DNA from: JBDTSW01 sp051004675
GTDB lineage: Bacteria; Actinomycetota; Thermoleophilia; Solirubrobacterales; 70-9
Direction: 5' to 3'
DNA: 13,572 bases
Assembly (NCBI GenBank): GCA_051004675.1
Contig: JBPCKC010000060.1
Coordinates: forward strand, 1-13,572
The notes below the pieces were generated by a model. It worked only from the letters and a program-made list of their open reading frames with translations, was not told where the DNA came from and made no database searches. The first letter of the stretch is position 1; each line of letters opens with the position of its first letter. Position numbers and translations under genes: made by a program. This document shows positions 6,758 through 13,441 of this stretch, in pieces.

Positions 6758-7953
6758 GCCTGGGCGCCGACGCCGCAGTGGCTGACCACACGGGGGGCGG
6801 CGGCCCATTCCTGCGCTCGCGGTGGGTGAGCGCGCCGGAAGGTGTCGACGAGCTCGACGCCGCCACCCTCGCGCCCGGATTTCGGGCCGGCGGGGCCGCC
6901 TGCGGCCTCAAGGGCGGCGGGGCGACCGACGTGGGAATCGTCACCTGCGACGCGGACTCGGTGACGTCCGCCCTGCTCCTCACCCGAAACGCAGCCGCGG
7001 CAGCGCCCGTCCGGGTCTGCCGCGAGCAGTGCGAGGCGGGCGCGATCCGCGCAGCCGTCGTCAACTCGGGCAACGCCAACGCCGCGACTGGCGAGCAGGG
7101 CTACCGCGACGCGCTCGCGATGCGCGACGCGGCCGCCGAGGCCCTCGCGCACGAGCGCCGCACGGTCGCCGTTGCCGAGACCGGCAAGATCGGCGTCCCC
7201 CTGCCCGTCGCGGACGTTCTCGCGGGGATCGGACGGGCCGCGGGCGAGCTCGCCGCCGGCGGGGGGGACGCCTTCTCGGACGCGATAATGACCACCGACC
7301 GCTCGCGCAAGTCGTGCACTCTCGCCCTCGACGGCGTCACGCTCTCCGCGCAGGCCAAGGGGGCGGGGATGATCGAGCCCGGGTACGCGACCATGCTGTG
7401 CTTCGTGCAGACGGATGCCCTCATAAGCGACCCCGAGCCGACGCTGCGCGCCGCGGTCGCCGGCTCGTTCGAGCGGATCACTGTGGACGGGCAGATGAGC
7501 ACCAACGACACCGTGCTCCTGCAGGCGAGCGGCGCTGCCCAGCGGCCGCTCCCGGCCGGGCTTTTGGAGGCGGCCCTGCTCCAGCTCGCGCTCGAGATCG
7601 TCGCCGACGGCGAGGGCGCCTCCCGCACGGCCAGGATCGAGGTCCTCGAGGCGGGATCGCCGGCGGAGGCCGAGCAGGTGGCGCGCGCGATCGCGAACTC
7701 GCCGCTGGTTAAGACCGCCCTGCTGGGACGCGACCCGAACTGGGGTCGGATCGCCCAGGCGGCCGGCCAGGCGCTCGCGGGCGAGGAGCTCGCCGAGCTT
7801 GGCCCCGGCGAGATCGACGCATCCGAGTTGGGCGCCGACGTCGCCGAGGCCGAGATCAGCCTGCGCCTGGGCCGCGGCACCGAGCGGGCCCACGTGTACT
7901 TCTGCGACCTCACGAAGGACTACGTGGAGCTGAACGCGGAGTACTCGACATGA
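6754..7953 (+). CDS. argJ: Glutamate N-acetyltransferase (ornithine acetyltransferase), ArgJ
   Basis: ArgJ moves the acetyl group from N-acetylornithine to glutamate, closing the cyclic arginine pathway; some members also use acetyl-CoA. The 399-residue proenzyme cuts itself into alpha and beta chains. The self-cleavage site is visible as KGAGMIEPGYATMLCF, with Thr213 after Ala212 as the expected new N-terminal nucleophile. The TGKIGVPLP block (Thr143-Gly144) is the oxyanion-hole region. Also present are GFRAGGAACGLK near the start, VVNSGNANAATG, GQMSTNDTVLL, and the C-terminal GRDPNWGRIAQAAG. The ATG overlaps the argC stop (ATGA) and argB overlaps its own stop the same way. Whether it is mono- or bifunctional cannot be told from sequence. 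Confidence 0.96.
   Translation: MSLGADAAVADHTGGGGPFLRSRWVSAPEGVDELDAATLAPGFRAGGAACGLKGGGATDVGIVTCDADSVTSALLLTRNAAAAAPVRVCREQCEAGAIRAAVVNSGNANAATGEQGYRDALAMRDAAAEALAHERRTVAVAETGKIGVPLPVADVLAGIGRAAGELAAGGGDAFSDAIMTTDRSRKSCTLALDGVTLSAQAKGAGMIEPGYATMLCFVQTDALISDPEPTLRAAVAGSFERITVDGQMSTNDTVLLQASGAAQRPLPAGLLEAALLQLALEIVADGEGASRTARIEVLEAGSPAEAEQVARAIANSPLVKTALLGRDPNWGRIAQAAGQALAGEELAELGPGEIDASELGADVAEAEISLRLGRGTERAHVYFCDLTKDYVELNAEYST
7938..7941 (+). promoter_or_regulatory. Ribosome binding site of argB
   Basis: GGAG lies 8 nt before the argB ATG at 7950, inside the final codons of argJ. It supports that start. Confidence 0.55.
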
Positions 7954-8819
7954 GCGCCGATCCCACCGCGCAGAACGCCACCGAGGCGCGCGTCGAGACC
8001 CTGCTGGAGGCCTTGCCCTACATCAAGGAATTCCACGGCAGGACCGTCGTGATCAAGTACGGGGGCGCCGCCATGCGCGAGGAGCCGCTGCGCGAGGACT
8101 TCGCCACCGACGTCGTGCTGCTCAAGTACGTCGGCTTGAACCCGGTAGTCGTGCACGGCGGCGGCCCGGACATCACGTCCTACATGGAGCGCCTCGGCAT
8201 GGAGGTTAGATTCCACGAGGGCGTGCGGGTGTCCGACCCGGCGACCGTGGAGGTGGCGAAGATGGTCCTGCGGGGAAAGGTGAACGCCGACATCGTCGCT
8301 CGTCTCAACCGCCACGGTCAGCCGGCGGTGGGCCTCTCGGGCGAGGACGGGGGCCTGTTCGAGATCGGCCCGCACGCGAAGTCCGAGGACGTCGGCTTCG
8401 TCGGCGACATCGAACGCGTTGACGTCGACGTGCTCAACCACATCGCCGAGGACTACATCCCGGTGATCGCCTCCGCCGGCGCCGACCGCGAAGGCAACTC
8501 CTACAACGTGAACGCCGACACCGCCGCGGGCAAGGTGGCCGCCGCGCTGGTCGCCCAGAAGGCCGTCTTCCTCACCGATGTGACGGGCTGGCTCGCCGAC
8601 CCCGCCAAGCCGGAGTCACTGGTCACCAACGCGACCGTTGACGAGGTCTCCTCCAAGCTCTCCAGCGTCGCGGGCGGGATGCGTCCCAAGCTCGAGGCCT
8701 GCGTGGAGGCGATCCGGGGCGGGGTGGACTCGGCCCACATCGTCGACGGCCGGCGTCCCCACTCGTTGCTGCTCGAGCTTTTCACCGACGCGGGCATCGG
8801 CACCATGGTCACCGAGTGA
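7950..8819 (+). CDS. argB: Acetylglutamate kinase
   Basis: ArgB phosphorylates N-acetylglutamate with ATP, usually the controlled step of the cyclic pathway. The 289-residue protein has the amino-acid-kinase fold: VIKYGGAAM (Lys36), VVHGGGPDI with its glycine loop (about 66-74), and the C-terminal nucleotide/acetylglutamate region NVNADTAAGKVAAAL, FLTDVTGWL and GGMRPKLEACVEAI. Ahead of the first strand is a helix, about residues 10-27 (ATEARVETLLEALPYIKEF). Such an N-terminal helix is the hallmark of hexameric, arginine-inhibited kinases, so feedback inhibition by arginine is likely (inference). The ATG at 7950 overlaps the argJ stop and has a GGAG site. argD overlaps its end (GTGA). Confidence 0.97.
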   Translation: MSADPTAQNATEARVETLLEALPYIKEFHGRTVVIKYGGAAMREEPLREDFATDVVLLKYVGLNPVVVHGGGPDITSYMERLGMEVRFHEGVRVSDPATVEVAKMVLRGKVNADIVARLNRHGQPAVGLSGEDGGLFEIGPHAKSEDVGFVGDIERVDVDVLNHIAEDYIPVIASAGADREGNSYNVNADTAAGKVAAALVAQKAVFLTDVTGWLADPAKPESLVTNATVDEVSSKLSSVAGGMRPKLEACVEAIRGGVDSAHIVDGRRPHSLLLELFTDAGIGTMVTE

Positions 8820-10000
8820 ACGCCGGCTCCCTCGCCAGCCTGCAAGCCCTCGAGGCGCGCTACGCGATGTCCACCTACGCACGCGCTCCGGTGGAGTTCG
8901 TGCGAGGCGAGGCCGCGAGGCTCTGGGACTCCGAGGGCAAGGAGTACCTGGACTTCTTCGCCGGGCTGTCGGTCCACAACGCGGGGCATTGCCACCCGGC
9001 GATCGTCGCGGCGGTTCGCGACCAGGTCGCGACGTTCGGAGGGGGGTCCAACTTCTACTACTCCGAGCCGGCGATGCGGCTGTGCGAGCGCCTTGTGGAG
9101 TCGAGCCTGGGGGGCGCCGCGTTCCTGTGCAACTCAGGGGCCGAGGCGACCGAGTGCGCGCTCAAGCTGGTGCGAAAGCACGCGCACGCGCGCGGGATCG
9201 AGCGCCCGGAGGTAGTGGTCTTGGAGCACGGCTTCCATGGCCGTACGCTCGGCGCTCTTGCGGCGACGGAGAAGCTGGCTCGCGAGGACCTGTTCGGTCC
9301 GCTGCCGCAGGGCTTCGTGGCGGTCCCGCGCGACGATCCCGCAGCCCTGCGCCAAGCGGTGGGTCCCTCCACCGCCGCGGTCCTCCTCGAGCCGGTCCAG
9401 GGCGAGGCGGGAATCTTCCCGATCGCCGACGAGGTCCTGCTCGCGGCGCGCGAGGCCTGCGACGAGGCCGGCGCATTGCTCGCGTTCGACGAGGTGCAGA
9501 CGGGAATGGGCAGGACCGGATCCCTCTGGGCCTACGAGCAGCTCGCCGTGCGCCCCGACGTGATGACGGCGGCGAAGGCGCTGGGCGGCGGCCTCCCCGT
9601 GGGCGCCTGCGTGGTGGCCCCTGAGCTGAGCGAGGTCCTCCAGCCGGGCGACCACGGTTCGACCTTCGCCGGCGGGCCTGTGACCGCCGCGGCGGCGCTG
9701 GCCGCGCTCGCGGTAGTAGACGACGCCGGCGTGCTTCGTTCCGTCCGCGAGCTCGGGGGCCACTTCGCCGATGCGCTCCGGGCGCTGGAGGGCATCGGCG
9801 AGGTGCGGGGGAGGGGCCTGATGGTGGGCGCCACGCTCGCCGACGGCCTCGACGCGGGCGACGTGGGGGCCCGCTGCCTTCACGCGGGACTGGTCCTGAA
9901 CGTGCCGGGCCCCGGGATGCTGCGGTTTCTGCCCCCGCTTGTGATTGGCGAGGCCGAAGTGGGTAGGGCTATCGGGATCCTCGATGAGTGCCTCGCCTGA
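8816..10000 (+). CDS. argD: Acetylornithine aminotransferase
   Basis: ArgD is a class III PLP aminotransferase that converts N-acetylglutamate semialdehyde and glutamate to N-acetylornithine. The 394-residue product shows the substrate region (YLDFFAGLSVHNAGHCHP), the PLP phosphate-binding NSGAEATECALKLVR, LLEPVQGEAG, the Asp of LLAFDEVQTGMGRTG, and the PLP lysine in TAAKALGGGLPVGA (Lys254). The GTG at 8816 overlaps the argB stop as GTGA. An ATG 17 codons later would still leave the core intact, but the coupled start fits the pattern of this operon. It is the last recognisable arginine gene here: argF, argR, argG and argH do not follow. Its last 17 nt overlap the next small gene. Confidence 0.95.
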   Translation: MNAGSLASLQALEARYAMSTYARAPVEFVRGEAARLWDSEGKEYLDFFAGLSVHNAGHCHPAIVAAVRDQVATFGGGSNFYYSEPAMRLCERLVESSLGGAAFLCNSGAEATECALKLVRKHAHARGIERPEVVVLEHGFHGRTLGALAATEKLAREDLFGPLPQGFVAVPRDDPAALRQAVGPSTAAVLLEPVQGEAGIFPIADEVLLAAREACDEAGALLAFDEVQTGMGRTGSLWAYEQLAVRPDVMTAAKALGGGLPVGACVVAPELSEVLQPGDHGSTFAGGPVTAAAALAALAVVDDAGVLRSVRELGGHFADALRALEGIGEVRGRGLMVGATLADGLDAGDVGARCLHAGLVLNVPGPGMLRFLPPLVIGEAEVGRAIGILDECLA

Positions 10001-10346
10001 ATACCAGCCTCCGGAGCCTCCGGAGCCGCCGGACGCGCGGCGGGAGCAGCTGAAGCGCATCGCGCTGATCGGCCTCGCCGCACTGTCCCTCGGACTCGGC
10101 GCCGCGACCGCCGTGCTGGCGGCGCGGGGCCCGCGCGAGGTGACGACCACCCAGACCGCGGTCTCGACGAAGACGCTGAAGCCCACGACCACCACCGTCG
10201 TCACCGAGGTCGTCACGACCACGACGAACACGAAGACCACCGCCGAGACGACAGACACCGTCACCGAGACGGAGACCGTCACCGAGGCGGCCCCGCCTGG
10301 CCAGGACGGCGAGCCCAAGCCCCCGAAGAAGAAACCCGAGGAGTGA
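9984..10346 (+). CDS. Small single-pass membrane protein with Thr-rich tail (unknown function)
   Basis: I do not recognise this 120-residue protein. Residues 1-24 are Pro/Glu-rich (PEYQPPEPPEPPDARREQ), 26-47 are one hydrophobic helix (IALIGLAALSLGLGAATAV), and 53-100 are about half threonine (25 of 48) with Val, Glu and Lys between. It ends in a charged PKPPKKKPEE. The hydrophobic segment is too far in and lacks a clear cleavage site for a classic signal peptide, so a membrane-anchored protein with its Thr-rich part outside is likely (inference). The ATG at 9984 lies inside argD, overlapping by 17 nt; an in-frame upstream ATG at 9945 would deepen the overlap. Coupled translation with argD is probable. 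The next gene has the same architecture. Confidence 0.72.
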   Translation: MSASPEYQPPEPPEPPDARREQLKRIALIGLAALSLGLGAATAVLAARGPREVTTTQTAVSTKTLKPTTTTVVTEVVTTTTNTKTTAETTDTVTETETVTEAAPPGQDGEPKPPKKKPEE

Positions 10347-10367
10347 CCGCCCGCTCGCGCCGGGCGG
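10347..10367 (+). terminator. GC-rich hairpin after the first Thr-rich gene
   Basis: A perfect 7-bp stem, CCGCCCG (10347-10353) with CGGGCGG (10361-10367), has a 7-nt loop and begins right after the stop codon. Only GTT follows, not a T-run. It may end the long pheST-arg transcript or just pause it; T-poor hairpins are common in high-GC actinobacteria. Confidence 0.45.
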
Positions 10368-10372
10368 GTTCA

Positions 10373-10378
10373 TAGACT
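10373..10378 (+). promoter_or_regulatory. Candidate -10 box for a leaderless transcript
   Basis: TAGACT fits the actinobacterial -10 pattern TANNNT and lies six bases before the A of the ATG at 10385, the spacing expected when transcription starts on the start codon itself. No Shine-Dalgarno is present in the last 15 nt. No -35 element is obvious. Confidence 0.35.
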
Positions 10379-10384
10379 CGCACC

Positions 10385-10753
10385 ATGCACGAGGATCCGA
10401 CGCGTCACATGGGCCAGGGGGGCGGCGGCCAGCCGCCCGATTACGACCAACGCGCGTACGGGCAGCAGAGCTACGCGCAGCCGCCGTCGGACCCTGGCAT
10501 GGGCGGCTCGACCAAGGCGCTCCTTGCCCTGCTCGTCGCGATCGCCATCGGCCTCGGCGCCGCCCTCGCCGTCGTGGCGTCGGGAGACGACGGCGACAAG
10601 CGCGGCAAGAAGACCGTGACGGAGTCGGCCTCGACGGAAACTCAGACCGAGACGAGCACCGAGACCACGCCGCCGGAGACGACGACCCTCACCGAGACGA
10701 CCACCAGCACCACGACCACGACCGAGACGACCGAGGCGACCGAGGCGCCGTAG
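10385..10753 (+). CDS. Second small single-pass membrane protein with Thr/Glu-rich tail (unknown function)
   Basis: This 122-residue protein matches its upstream neighbour in plan though not closely in sequence. Residues 1-43 are Gly/Gln/Pro/Tyr-rich (GQGGGGQPPDYDQRAYGQQ), 45-65 form one hydrophobic helix (ALLALLVAIAIGLGAALAVVA), then comes a short charged stretch (GDDGDKRGKK), and 77-122 is about half threonine (24 of 46) with many Glu. The tail is low-complexity, built from repeated ACC/ACG and GAG codons. It lacks the Lys-rich end of its neighbour. The start has no ribosome binding site but has a -10-like box placed for leaderless expression; Met9 is an alternative. It points at the - strand glycosyltransferase gene. 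No function can be assigned. Confidence 0.7.
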   Translation: MHEDPTRHMGQGGGGQPPDYDQRAYGQQSYAQPPSDPGMGGSTKALLALLVAIAIGLGAALAVVASGDDGDKRGKKTVTESASTETQTETSTETTPPETTTLTETTTSTTTTTETTEATEAP

Positions 10754-10760
10754 CGACAGC

Positions 10761-10801
10761 GGGCGCAATCCTCACCGCGCCCCTCCCTCGCCGTGGAGGG
10801 G
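10761..10801. terminator. Convergent-gene hairpin region
   Basis: The 61-nt gap between convergent genes can form either GGGCGC (10761-10766) with GCGCCC (10777-10782), or the stronger CCCCTCC (10780-10786) with GGAGGGG (10795-10801). They share bases, so only one forms at a time. Neither has a T-run on either strand. A shared bidirectional terminator is plausible but weakly supported. Confidence 0.4.
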
Positions 10802-10814
10802 CTCCGCGGCTGGA

Positions 10815-11738
10815 TCACGATCCCCGACGGTGCTCACGCAGCGCTTCCGCTACCCCGCGGACGAACCCGGCGACATGGCGCCGATCGCGCTCGCGCAGCG
10901 ACTCCGCCGCGGCCACGGCGGTCTCGGCGACCAGCGAGAGCCCGAAGGCGGCCCGGCTGACGGGCGACGAATCGAGATGCCGGAGCCGAAAGTAGGTCTC
11001 GCACCGGCCGCGCCGGTGCCAGCGGCCAGGTGCCTTGCGCTCTCGGGGGTCCCAGGCGTGGAGGTAGCGCACGGAAGGCACCGCGAGAATCGGCGCGTCA
11101 GCTGCCAGGCGGGAGCTCATGTCCAAGTCCTCGCCCGGCGCGTATCCGGGAAATCGCTCGTCGAAGGGATGGCGGCGCAGGAGATCGGTCCTGAACAGCC
11201 CGTAGCCCGCCCCGCAGGCGGGCACCACGACCGCGTGGCTCGGGTTCAGCACCATGCGGAGCTTTCGCGACCGCCGGAACGAGGTCGCCTCACCGCGCTG
11301 CGCCTGGTAGTGGAGCATGAAGAGTCGCCGCATGACCCGAGCCAGCGGCCCCTGTCGCGGCATCTGCCCGGGCACCCCGACGATCGCGCCGAACGCCTCC
11401 TCCCCGTCGCGCTCCCACCGCCCGAGCAGGGTCTCGACGTATTCCGGCTCGAGCGATACGTCGTCGTCGAGAAGCAGCGTGATCGGGGTCTCCACTCGCT
11501 CGATCCCGCGATTGCGCTGACCCGCGGTGGACGCCGGCGCGTGGATCACCAGCAGCTCGACTCCGGCGGCTCGGGCCGCATCGGGCAACTCGCCGCCGAG
11601 CGCTACGGGCGGATCGCTGGCGTCGACGACGACGATCCGCTCCGGGCGGCGGGTCTGGGCCGCGATCCCCGTCAGCGCGCCTCGCAGGAGTTCTGAACGG
11701 TCCTTCGTGGGGATCACGACGCTGTAGGTCAGCTTCAC
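10815..11738 (-). CDS. GT2-family glycosyltransferase (copy A)
   Basis: This is a GT-A fold, inverting family 2 glycosyltransferase of 307 residues that would transfer a sugar from a nucleotide donor; donor and acceptor are unknown. It begins with the fold's first strand (YSVVIPTKDRSELLRGAL), then VVVDAS, the conserved PASTAGQRNRGI block, and the metal-binding LLLDDDVSLEP (Asp91-93). The acceptor-side acid is in PGEDLDMSSRLA (Glu203-Asp204). No membrane helices are evident, so it probably works at the inner face of the membrane. Start is a GTG at 11738 that overlaps the stop of the upstream glycosyltransferase (GTGA), so the two are co-translated. The two share the GQRN, DDD and PGY-GEDLD blocks and look like ancient tandem duplicates. 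Confidence 0.88.
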   Translation of the reverse strand: MKLTYSVVIPTKDRSELLRGALTGIAAQTRRPERIVVVDASDPPVALGGELPDAARAAGVELLVIHAPASTAGQRNRGIERVETPITLLLDDDVSLEPEYVETLLGRWERDGEEAFGAIVGVPGQMPRQGPLARVMRRLFMLHYQAQRGEATSFRRSRKLRMVLNPSHAVVVPACGAGYGLFRTDLLRRHPFDERFPGYAPGEDLDMSSRLAADAPILAVPSVRYLHAWDPRERKAPGRWHRRGRCETYFRLRHLDSSPVSRAAFGLSLVAETAVAAAESLRERDRRHVAGFVRGVAEALREHRRGS

Positions 11739-12664
11739 GGCGACTCCCCCCGCGTGCCCTCCGAGCGCAGCTGCGCGCGGGCCTCCCGAAGCCCGGCCCA
11801 GAACGCGGCTGCAAGCCGGAGATCACCTCGCCGCATGGACTTCGCAGCGAGGATCCCGAGCTCGCCGAGGTTGGCCCATTCCCACGCCAGGCGTCCCCGT
11901 ATGCCCGGGGCGCGGTGCCGGCCGCGGTAGAGGGCGTAAAGCCGGCCGCGCAGATGAGCCCCCGAGGTCTCGTCGTCACCCTTCACTCCGACCTCCAGAT
12001 GCCGGGCGCGCGCCCGCGGGGTCTGGATCAGTCGACCGCGCCGCGCCAGTCGCGCCGACAGGTCGAGGTCCTCGCCGAGCACGTAGCCGGGCAGGGACTC
12101 GTCGAAGGGCTCGTCGAGGAACAGGTCGCGACGGTAGGACACGCAGGCCGTACCTGCGAACCCGACGTCCTCGTCGTCGCCGGGGTCCGGCACGAAGGCG
12201 ACGTTGCCCGAGGCCATCAGGTGCGTATGCCGCCCCCGCCGGAAGGTGACGTGCGACTGTCCGAGCGCCGCCCGCACTAGCCGCCGCGAGAAACGCAGCT
12301 CCCACGGGTCGTTGATGATCGTTCCCATCACGCCGGCCAGGCTCTCGGCCCCGAGCCGTTCCCAGGTGCCCATCATCACGTCGCCGAAGTCGGGCTCCAG
12401 GAGCACGTCGTCGTCCACGAACAGCACGACCGGGGTCGAGACAAGGCGGGCGCCGGCATTGCGCTGGCCGGAGGTCGAGGCCGGGGAGTGCGCTATCCGG
12501 ACGCCTTCGCGCGTGTCCACCGGCGCGCCCTCGGCCGCGACGACGACCACCTCGGCCGGTGGGCGGGTCTGGGCCGCGAGGCAGTCCAGGCAGCGAGAAA
12601 GGGTTTCGCGCTCCCCGAGTGTCGGTACGACCACGGAGTATTCGAGCGGGCCCGGCGACGTCAT
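11735..12664 (-). CDS. GT2-family glycosyltransferase (copy B)
   Basis: This is a second family 2 glycosyltransferase, 309 residues from the ATG at 12664. Landmarks are YSVVVPTLGERETLSRCL, VVVVAAEGAP, PASTSGQRNAGARL, the metal-binding LFVDDDVLLEP (Asp84-86), a middle segment WELRFSRRLVRAALGQSHVT, and LPGYVLGEDLDLSARLARRG (Glu198-Asp199). The same strand stays open far upstream, across the deacetylase gene, but that stretch has no family similarity and no suitable Met close by, so the ATG at 12664 is used. It is first in a two-gene - strand operon and faces away from the deacetylase, whose start is 24 bp off. Sugar donor and acceptor are unknown; a cell-surface glycan role is inferred from context. 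Confidence 0.88.
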   Translation of the reverse strand: MTSPGPLEYSVVVPTLGERETLSRCLDCLAAQTRPPAEVVVVAAEGAPVDTREGVRIAHSPASTSGQRNAGARLVSTPVVLFVDDDVLLEPDFGDVMMGTWERLGAESLAGVMGTIINDPWELRFSRRLVRAALGQSHVTFRRGRHTHLMASGNVAFVPDPGDDEDVGFAGTACVSYRRDLFLDEPFDESLPGYVLGEDLDLSARLARRGRLIQTPRARARHLEVGVKGDDETSGAHLRGRLYALYRGRHRAPGIRGRLAWEWANLGELGILAAKSMRRGDLRLAAAFWAGLREARAQLRSEGTRGESP

Positions 12665-12688
12665 CGCCCCATAGGATTGCGTTTGGTC
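12665..12688. promoter_or_regulatory. 24-bp divergent start region with candidate -10
   Basis: Only 24 bp separate the start codons of copy B (-) and the deacetylase (+). On the + strand TAGGAT (12672-12677) fits TANNNT and lies 11 nt before the deacetylase ATG, which would leave a 4-5 nt leader. No Shine-Dalgarno is clear on either side. Any promoter must overlap the opposing gene. Confidence 0.35.
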
Positions 12689-13441
12689 ATGCAAAACGAG
12701 CCTGCGGTCCTGACCTACCATGCGATCGGGTCGGCCCCCCGCGGCGCCCCGCTGTACAGCGCGTTCGTTTCCCCCGCCGCCTTCGAGGCGCAGATGGCTT
12801 TCCTCGCGCGACGCCGGAGGGTCGTGCCGCTGGAGCTGGCGGTGGCCGGCGAGGGCGGGGTGGCGATTACTTTCGACGATGCGTACGAGGGGCTCCTCAC
12901 CGAGGCGGTCCCCGTGCTGCGGCGCCTCGGGCTTCCCGCCACCGTGTTCGTGCCGACCGCCTGGATCGGAGACCGAAACCGCTGGGACGCCGGCGCGCCG
13001 GCGTCGCTTCGCATCATGACCGGGGAGCAGCTGGTCGAGCTCGCGGCGGCCGGTTTGGAGATCGCGAGTCACGGACACGCGCACATCGATCTCGGGCGCG
13101 CGGACCCGGTGGCCGTGCGCGCGGACGTCGACACCTCGGCGCGGATCCTGGAGGACCTGCTCGGCCGGCGACCGCGCTTCTTCGCCTACCCGTTCGGCGC
13201 CAGCTCGCCGGATGCTCGCGCCGCGGTCGCGGCGGCGGGCTTCCAGGCCGGATTCGGACTCGGCAAGGGACACGGCAGGATGGCGCTGGAGCGGACGACG
13301 GTCCACCCTGGCGATCGCCGCTGGATCTTCGCTTTGAAGAGCTCGCCGCGATACGTGCCGTGGCGGCGGTCCCGCCCGGCTCGGGGCGCGGACGCGCTCG
13401 CCGGCCGGCTGCTGCGCCGGCGGCGGCGGTGGGGCGCCTAG
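12689..13441 (+). CDS. NodB-type polysaccharide deacetylase
   Basis: This is a carbohydrate esterase 4 (NodB fold) enzyme that removes N- or O-acetyl groups from a glycan in a metal-dependent way. The 250-residue protein opens with VLTYHAIG, a typical start for this group. Motif 1 is ITFDDAYEG (Asp63-Asp64), motif 2 is SHGHAHIDL, with His128 and His132 forming the H-x3-H metal pair, and motif 3 is FAYPFG (about 165-170). The C-terminal 25 residues are Arg-rich (WRRSRPARG, RRRRRWGA). No signal peptide or membrane helix precedes the domain with the ATG at 12689; the frame is open upstream to 12488 but only antisense to copy B. It may act inside the cell on a lipid-linked or nucleotide-linked substrate, or be exported another way (inference). 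Substrate unknown. Confidence 0.88.
   Translation: MQNEPAVLTYHAIGSAPRGAPLYSAFVSPAAFEAQMAFLARRRRVVPLELAVAGEGGVAITFDDAYEGLLTEAVPVLRRLGLPATVFVPTAWIGDRNRWDAGAPASLRIMTGEQLVELAAAGLEIASHGHAHIDLGRADPVAVRADVDTSARILEDLLGRRPRFFAYPFGASSPDARAAVAAAGFQAGFGLGKGHGRMALERTTVHPGDRRWIFALKSSPRYVPWRRSRPARGADALAGRLLRRRRRWGA

Noticed and set aside
5720..10000. Alternate-frame + and - strand open frames within the arg genes
   Set aside because: All are Arg/Ala/Pro-rich shadows of the conserved arg genes, without motifs or plausible starts.
10640..10750. ACC/GAG/ACG-rich tract as a CRISPR or DNA-level satellite
   Set aside because: The periodicity is codon-level Thr/Glu low complexity within an open frame. There are no constant repeats with unique spacers.
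12488..12688. Longer N-terminus for the deacetylase
   Set aside because: The extra 67 residues are antisense to copy B and resemble neither a signal peptide nor a membrane anchor.
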